DNA of 64,000 nt. Source: Sphagnum compactum. Taxonomy: Eukaryota; Bryophyta; Sphagnopsida; Sphagnales. The stretch's first letter is position 1, and each line of letters opens with the position of its first letter. The notes under the pieces are model-generated. The model made no database searches. It worked only from the letters and a program-made list of their open reading frames with translations, and was not told the origin of the DNA. The DNA lies in assembly GCA_965153455.1 (NCBI GenBank), contig OZ234500.1:14259579-14323578 (forward strand), written 5' to 3'. This document shows, piece by piece, positions 57,018-64,000 of the stretch. A program made the translations under genes and the position numbers.

Positions 57018-58800
57018 TAGGACGTCAAGTTGGCTCAAAGTAGGTGTGAAAATCTCTCATGTCCATAATTGACCGCTTGTGGTAGGTTGGTCATATTTAT
57101 ATGTCAGAATTGACGACTTGCAATAGATCGGCCGTGGTGATGGGAGGTGTGTTTTGAAGGGGTGGAAGTTGAGAAGTAATGAAGCTTACGGCTACCACCC
57201 GACTTAAGATGAAAGAAGCTTACATCCTTTGTAATTTGATCGAAACTTTTCGACAAAGAAAAGTAACTAAAGTAAAAATATGAAGACCAAATGGCATTGG
57301 CACAATCGTGTAAAAACACATTGGCATGCTTGTGTAAGCAACCAAATACCTCAATTGCTAAGGGGAGGAATTGATTCGTGGGGCGTAAGTTGCGATAGCT
57401 CCTTTCTTTAACTTGAGCTGCATCGGAGGCAAAAAATCCTTGAATTGCGCAAAATCAAGGAAGTAAATTCGCTCGCGTTGGGTTGGCAAAGACAACATCA
57501 GCTAAGGTGCGAATGCCATTTTTGATAAGCACAATTCGATTTGTCGATGAGAGGAGTTGAATGTGGTTGAAAGAAGCACATGTAATTGTTTTCATCCAAC
57601 GTGGAAGCCAACATCTCGCATAATGGCGGTAGAGGTGTTGTGAATTACATCATGGGTTCCAATGCATTTGTTGTTATAAGCACAACGTAGAAGGTGGATA
57701 CCCAAGGGTCAATGGGATGTGTGCATACCTGCAATTAAAGGATGGGGTAGTCTAAGTCGTATACAAAGTGTTGTGGAAAAAATTAGGAAGATAATTGAAA
57801 GGCTAGGACGATGGTCAAGTTATAACCAAGTGCCCGCCCTTGGGCCAGAACATGATAAAATTCGGGCACAATGGGTTTCAGATATCCCATTGGAGAACAT
57901 GCTAGAAAGGGTAAGATGGTGTAAACATTCTAAGATGGAATTTTGAAATTGAACCATTTGTTGCTCGATGAATTGTTCAAATGAAGGAACACACGCACAG
58001 GTTGGGGGTGATAAAAGATCACATGCTACCTTGAAATGTTGCTAGAAAGGAAATGTGTTGTTGTCAACTCGTGTTAAGGCTTCAAGAAAGAAGGGACATT
58101 GATCAACCATAAATCTAGCGGCTATGACTAAAACGACAAGGGCCCAACTCACTAAATAAGTTGTTAGGGCGATGGTGGATGTCGATATGAGCCCAACGCC
58201 ACCAAAAATTATTGGGAAGAAGGTTTGTTTATGAGTTAAAGGTCCTTCTAGGCTATCAAAGGAACTTAGACCCAAAAGGCGTCCAAAGACTTGAAGGGTG
58301 GAAAAGTCAAAAGAAATAGGGGACTTTATGAAGGTGGAAGATGGAGGTGTGTATCGTAAAAAATACAATAGGTGTTGCACGAAACTATGAATTAAAATTC
58401 CAAAAGCTACTTGAACATCACCCATTCTAGGTAAAAGGTCCACATGTCGAATGTTTTCTAGTAGGGCATCTTTGGTGAAGGATGATGTGAAAGTTAAGGT
58501 GCCCAACAAAACCCCTAAGACTCTAATTCCTTCAAATGGGGTGGTAAATTAAAATGGGGTGTTAAAATCTAGTGGCAAGCCAAAGGGTGACCATGCTACA
58601 CATTTTTTAAGTTGGATAGAAAGACCTATCACACGGAATTCAATTTGGAAACGTTCATATGCAAATGATACAATCGAAAGGGGACTTACAATGTGAATGT
58701 CATTTGCAATGGATGGAAATAGACAAGAGGGGAATGACTAGTTGTAGAATGTAAAGCCCTAAAATGGGCTAAAGCAAATAATGCCCCCCCCCAAAGGATC
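57018..58800 (-). pseudogene. Non-LTR reverse transcriptase relic (RT palm to C-terminus)
   Basis: Reading downward on the minus strand from about 58795: GGALFALAHFRALHS, PSIANDIHIVSPLSIVSFAY, IGLSIQLKKCVAWSPFG, then the open frame 58509-58042 (LLGLSSFDSLEG, FGGVGLISTSTIALTTYLVS), then broken text WLYHRPSLSTIHLPN, RTLADVVFANPTRANLLP, QFLPLAIEVFGCLHKHA and FLHDCANAIW. This order follows the RT palm/thumb and C-terminal region of a non-LTR element. The palm's Asp pair reads N-D (forward 58698-58703) instead of D-D, so catalysis would be lost. Many stops and shifts occur. Upstream (higher coordinates) the element ends near 58800, suggesting 5' truncation. Related pieces lie at 40265-40500 and 59930-60560. 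Confidence 0.78.
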
Positions 58801-58809
58801 GCCTTGATA

Positions 58810-59690
58810 ATTCCATGGCAAATGGGATGCTTCTAACATCACCTTCACAATTACGATGACTATAAAACAAAGGAGACATCATGCACACAAAGAGGACTCA
58901 AGTTGAAGTCAAAAATGAAAAACCCAAAAAAAATCGTAAAGGGGCAAAAGAACAAAGGGTACATTCACAAAATAAAGAACCAAGAGTGCACCCTTAATAA
59001 AGATTTCAATGACTGTTTATTCTGAAAATTTTGGGTGTATATTAGGAATATTTCATTTGTAATTTGGAATCATAAGAAAGTCCTTTTGACTCAAAAATAT
59101 GTTACATTATACTCTTATGTGAATATGTGTTTTAAAAGTCTTTCCAAATTTATGTCAATTTCAAATCCTTTAAAAAGACATTCAAGGAGTAAAAGCACTA
59201 TAAAGCACTGGTTACAGTGATTAATCAATGTTTTTGAGAATTCAAATTTCATTAGATTCATTTTAAATTATTACACATGTTTCCAAATATATTAAGAACA
59301 TTATTATCAAAATGTATAAAAGAAATGTGTAATATTAATTTTTTTTTGACAAAAAACATGAAAAAAACATTAGTTACAGTTTTTATGGCTTTTATATTTG
59401 TGAATGTACCCCAATTATGTTTCAAAGCCTCCACCAATCGCAAGAAACATATGAGAGAACGAAAAGGGCAAGGAGACCTAAAAACGCAATAAGCCTAAAA
59501 GAACCCTCACCTATTTTTGTTCATAACTAATAGAAACATATATATGTCCAATAAGGAAACACAACCTTTCTAACTTTTAGGATTAGAATTAAGGCTCCAA
59601 AAAGGCCTTGATTCCACACCCTTTAGGTGGTGTAAAACTTATCACCCTGTTCGAACAACTTGCAAAAAGGGGAGTAAATTAATTTTTTAA
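58810..59690. other. Spacer
   Basis: No supported gene. Confidence 0.45.
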
Positions 59691-59919
59691 AAGAATATTT
59701 CAAAAATATTGCATGAGTATTTCTTTTTCAACATTATTTCTAACATGTCTTCGAACTTGCATTGAGCGCATTTGAAGTCTTGTGTAAGGCCTGACATGGA
59801 AACTTGACTATCTACTCGTCCTACCATTCCATGTTTTTGTTTGTCATCAAATGTTTTTTCCACTATGTTGCAAACCATGTTATGCCTCCACCATCCTTTG
59901 ACTTTTGGTCTAACCCATT

Positions 59920-60560
59920 GCATTTGTGGCCAACCGTTAGACCCATTGGGGATCCACCTCCTTCATTGTGCCTATAGTGGGGAAAGGACTACATCCTATT
60001 GATGTTGTTTGGGATGTTTTTGCGTCCATTACAAGAGATGCAAGGTTTTATGTTTTGCGAGAACAAATTCATGTTCTTCGATCATTTTTTCTTTAGTCTT
60101 TTCATCAATGGTTTGACATTGTTCTATTGGTGGATGACATTTTCACATTGGCCAATGTTGTCATTATTGATTTCACTTGAGCAGATTTAATATCACAAGT
60201 AGCTCCTTTTCATGGGGTGGCTATAACAATGGCGGTTCAAGTGAAGGAAAAATTTTATCGCGACTATTACCCAACAAACATGTTTCTTCCTTTTGCCATA
60301 GAGGTTTTTGGGTGTCTTCACTAATAGTCCAACAACTTTCTTAATCAATGTGCTAATATGACATGGACAACAAAGGGCATCGAAAGCCCTTTTTTATTAA
60401 TTTTTCGTTCCTTTTATAGATAGAAAGTGTTGGGGGCTTTATAGAAACCTTAGGCTGCCTTCATTTCGAGGCGAACTATTATTGCAAGGGAGGGTTCTTC
60501 TAAGCTTGGAGGTTTACCTAGTTTACCTCCCCTTTTTTTAGTTGATATGTTTCATGCAAC
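59920..60560 (+). pseudogene. Second, inverted C-terminal relic of the same retroelement type
   Basis: The plus strand reads CICGQPLDPLGIHLLHCAYS (59919-59978, a Cys/His block), then across frames VWDVFASI, DIFTLANVVIIDFT, ADLISQVAPFHG, KEKFYRDYYPTNMFLPFAIE, VFGCLHQ and FLNQCANMTW. This corresponds in order to the C-terminal part of the minus-strand relic at 57.1-58.0 kb (RTLADVVFANPTRANLLP, QFLPLAIEVFGCLHKHA, FLHDCANAIW), though from a different subfamily. It is broken by stops. Confidence 0.7.
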
Positions 60561-60569
60561 TGGTGAAGG

Positions 60570-60870
60570 TTTCGACATTTAGTGTTTTCGTTTCCTCCAT
60601 GTGGTTCACCTTTTTGGAGCCTTTTGCTTGCCTAGACTTTGGTCCTTGCACTTTGTTTCTTTTTTTCTCCCTTTCTTGGGTGTTTTGTTTTTATAAAGGT
60701 TGGCAAGGTTTCATCATTAGTAACTAAAATGTGATCATAAAGGGAATGAGATATTTAGAAACAATACAAATAGACATTGTTATTAAACAAGGACTCAAAC
60801 TCACACTATCACCAAATTCATTGATAATCACCTTTTTCTTTGTCATGGATGTTTATATTGTTGTTCTATG
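60570..60870 (+). other. Flank of the retroelement relic
   Basis: The 61-codon frame at 60542-60727 has hydrophobic low-information text. Nothing supported. Confidence 0.4.
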
Positions 60871-60879
60871 TACTATTGG

Positions 60880-61100
60880 TATAATTATTTAAAAATTTTA
60901 TGCATTAATATTGAATTTCAACATTTTATATTTAGATTCAATAAAATTTCTTCACTTTGCAAATAACAATGTTTGAAATTGAAACATGGGGTTAAAGATG
61001 AATTACTATTGGTATAATTATGTTAAAATCTTATGCATTAAATATTGAATTTCAACATTTTATACCTAGATTCAATAAAATTTCTTCACTTTACAAGTAA
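60880..61100 (-). repeat. Two inverted copies of the 111-bp repeat family
   Basis: The reverse complement carries CAAACATTGTTATTTGCAAAG, then TTTATTGAATCTAAATATAAA, then TTGAAATTCAATATTAATGCA. The two copies lie about 134 bp apart (CAACATT at 60919 and 61053). The same family is tandem at 36816-37140. Confidence 0.85.
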
Positions 61101-61109
61101 CAATGTTTA

Positions 61110-64000
61110 AATTGAAACACGAGCTTAAAGATGAAAGGAAGACTCAAAGGCAGGGTTATTTTATGAATATCTCAAATTTGATCAACTCATTTATTTGCAA
61201 CTTATTAGCCCATCCTTGCTTGAATATTACCCAAGTAATGTAGTACTTGTTAGGTTCCTATGTTATTCATCAATTTGTATGGACTCCAATACCTCTAATC
61301 GCACTTTAACACTGATTTGGAGGATTCAAAAAACATGCATAACCATGGTTGATCACCCTACAAGAGGAAAAGAGCCCATACACTAAATAGATAAGCATAT
61401 CATTGCTACCCAACCTTTTTACCCATTCATTGCCTATGGAAGTTGATGATTCCAATCAGGATGCATTAGAAAAATGGTAACCTTAAAAATCCAATACCAT
61501 GGTACCTTGATAACTTCCACATTAATTATATTGTTTTAAAAAATGTTTAAATTTTCATTCCAAAAAAAATCCAAAGAGAAAATTTTTGTGAAGGAAAATA
61601 TTGAATTTTCATGAATATTTTACAATTGTCAGAATGAAAATTTTAAAAATTAATGTGCCAAAGTTGCCAAGGCATAATGACATAAATGCTTGGCTAGTTT
61701 GAAAGTTTTTTAAAAGGACCCAATACTAGGACTAGACTAGGATGAAAATTGTAAAAGAACCAAGACTAAGCTGGTATGAAATTTCAAAAAGTAAGCAATA
61801 CCCAAGACCATGCAAAAATGTTTTAAAGTGGGTATTGTACCAATGGGTGAGAATCTTTTAAGGTGTACCACACAAGACAAAAAGGACCTAATCTTTGCTG
61901 CAGTTTTTTTTTACCCTATATTTTGATCCCCATAAAAAATAACGAATCAAAGTTGTCAAATATTTTAGAAGGACTATATTTTAAACCATTACAATTTTAG
62001 ATTCCATCACAATCCTTCATAAATGTGTTTTTACATGGTACAAAAGGATTAGGTAAAAAAGACAAAATGGTGATGTTGTGACAAAATTTTGGTACACTTT
62101 AAAAAATTTGGACCCCAAAACTGGTTTCAATCTTCTTATTTTATTATATTTAATGTGGGGGGCAAATTGGTACTTACATTTAATTTAATTTAATTTATAC
62201 CAAACCATGGGAGGTAATTTTAAGTTTAGGAATTCAAGTGTCCAATATTTAGGGTTCCAATGAGCTTAATTTTTAAAGAGTGTTTTAAGTTCACTTGTAA
62301 AGACAAAAGGAATAGAGATTGTTTTAAGTTCACTCGTAGAGACAAAAAATACACAAAACGTCATGGAACTTCCGAGGACAACTTCAAATTTTTACATAGT
62401 CTCCTTAAAAGCTTTGGCATGTAATTTTTGTAATTCATTGGTGTAGGTTGTTCTATGAAAACTATAGGTTGCATTTGTAAAAAGCTTGGATGTTGTAGTC
62501 CAAAAACCTTTTTTTCTTGAAATCCTTCCATTGTTACAAAAAAACTCACTAGTGCAACCTTAAACTTGTTTTTAGTCGTGATTTTGAAACATGGGAAGAG
62601 CATAAAAATATGATAAAATGTGTGATTTTGTTAGTTCTGGTGTAAATAATGGTTATGGTAAATGGTTTTCACCATTTGTGGTAACAACAACAAGTTAAGC
62701 ATACATGAAGGTTCATGGGCTACCCATGAATTTGCTTTGTCATAAAAAGCTTAGGAAATTGTTAGCACATTCTTTGGCATAGGCTAATAGTCAACTAACA
62801 AAGGCTCATTAGTTTACAGAAATAGTCATGTGCCCAAGGCTATTGCCAAAAATTGTGGGTGTCATTGCCATAATTCATCTATTAATTACCATAGCTTGTC
62901 ATCATGCCAAAGCTTGTTGATGCATTTGTTATTGTTGTCTTTGCCATCATCAAAACCAAATTCTATCCAGTGATGTGCCCAAGGTTATTGTCAAAACTTG
63001 TGTGTGCACCATTGCCTTATTTGTTGTCACCACATTTGTTGGAGTGACATCACCAAAGCCATGCCATGTTTGTATTATTATTGTCATTACCTAATTTTGT
63101 TGAGCAACAATGTTGTTATTTTGAATGCCAATTGCAACCTTTGCCACCATTGATGGAACATAGTTATGTTCACAATCACCATCATTGCCTAGTTATGTCA
63201 AGCCATGACAACAACTTGGATACCTCAAGCTTTGAGTTTTGCTATAGCCACCTTAAAGAATGTGATGTTCCAAAGTTGAGCTTTGATGATGCTAAGTTAA
63301 GATTGCAATAAATGACATATGCACCAACATTACCATGATTTTTTGGTGGAAACTCATGGACTACAACATGTAAAAGAAGCTCCATCTCCACAAGGAAATC
63401 TTATGAGGTTTTACATGACTTCATGCAATAGATGGCAAGATTTCAATCTTGTAACTAAATTAAACAACTTTAACACCTCACCCACATTTCCATGGAAAAC
63501 CCTTAAATCTATTGTGAGTCTTGGGCTTTTTTGTATTTCTAACTTCTAATGTTCTATTTTCATAACTTGTAATTAGCACCTTGAAACCATGATGGTCAAC
63601 ATTGTCCTTTTTATGGCCTTCACGTTCTTAAGTTTATATATGTATATAAGGATGTTGGGAAGAACTTGAACCACTTTCTATTGCAAAATTGGTTTTCATA
63701 ATCATTAACAGTTCACACACTACAATTCTATAGCTCTCAACTAACACCACCTATTAGTGTGTCTCAAATATTTAATGTAAAAACGAGCTTTTGGGTGAAA
63801 GCACACTATGGGTGAACCAATTTTCACCAAAAAAGGTGATGTATAACTAGTATCATAGTACACAGTAAGTTTAAATTTTGATGACATCATTTGATAATCC
63901 TATACATAAGCAAAAAGCCCTAGAATGTGCACAACAACATTTTGGAACTCAAATTTCACTTTAAATCAAGATTAATTTTGATCCAATGATTAGATGAAAG
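61110..64000. other. AT-rich region with no supported gene
   Basis: Long stretches have stops in all frames. A block TGTGCCCAAGGYTATTG(C/T)CA is duplicated at 62829 and 62974 (145-bp offset). Two adjoining plus-strand frames at 63066-63311 and 63319-63549 have moderately protein-like composition (KECDVPKLSFDDAKLRLQ; ETHGLQHVKEAPSPQGNLM), but no family is recognised. Confidence 0.45.

Noticed and set aside
58042-58509. 155-codon hydrophobic minus-strand frame as a membrane protein gene
   Set aside because: It continues in both directions into broken reverse-transcriptase text, so it is a surviving stretch of the retroelement relic.

Overview
This window looks like nuclear DNA of a land plant, most likely a homosporous fern. 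Evidence: split genes with GT-AG introns and predicted plastid transit peptides, CCCTAAA-type telomere-like tracts, and a PPR-DYW editing-factor lineage whose wording (GHVKCGQGQKALELFQQM, LNACASLVALEEGR) I associate with fern PPR families. The species call is an inference. Most of the window is AT-rich, repeat-filled intergenic DNA.

Gene-bearing part, about 1-16 kb. A minus-strand split gene enters from the left edge (1-2934, incomplete), with a likely plastid leader and a conserved domain resembling the CofE / F420-0 gamma-glutamyl ligase-like family. Divergent from it is a complete 11-exon arogenate/prephenate dehydratase gene (5386-8831, +), the best supported gene here. Next come an intronless P-class PPR gene (10146-11306, -) with a duplicated leader region, a heavily decayed PPR-PLS relic (about 12.6-13.57 kb, +), and an intronless gene (14425-15408, -) that joins an Alfin N-terminal domain to four acidic 38-residue repeats and has no PHD finger.

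Repeat-rich part, about 16-42 kb. It holds degenerate short-period A/T-rich arrays (20.6-21.3 and 22.2-22.7 kb), a dead hAT-type transposase (24.5-26.3 kb), and a family of elements with related inverted termini (27.2-32.3, 35.1-38.46 and 38.08-38.46 kb, plus a lone end near 41.64 kb). It also holds an exact 244-bp tandem array, a minisatellite, a snap-back element, a possible SINE head, and a 3' fragment of a non-LTR retroelement.

Right part, about 42-64 kb. A three-exon gene for a 1,064-residue Ser-rich DUF688-type protein (43222-47049, +) sits behind a repeated leader. After it come a dead PIF/Harbinger transposase (49.3-49.9 kb, -), a large PPR-E-DYW pseudogene with about six frameshifts (50.5-53.5 kb, +), and three non-LTR reverse-transcriptase relics (55.4-56.1 +, 57.1-58.8 -, 59.9-60.6 +). 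The last 3 kb shows no gene I can support.

The intact genes are independent housekeeping or regulatory loci, not an operon or cluster. No CRISPR array, rRNA gene or convincing tRNA gene was found by eye.
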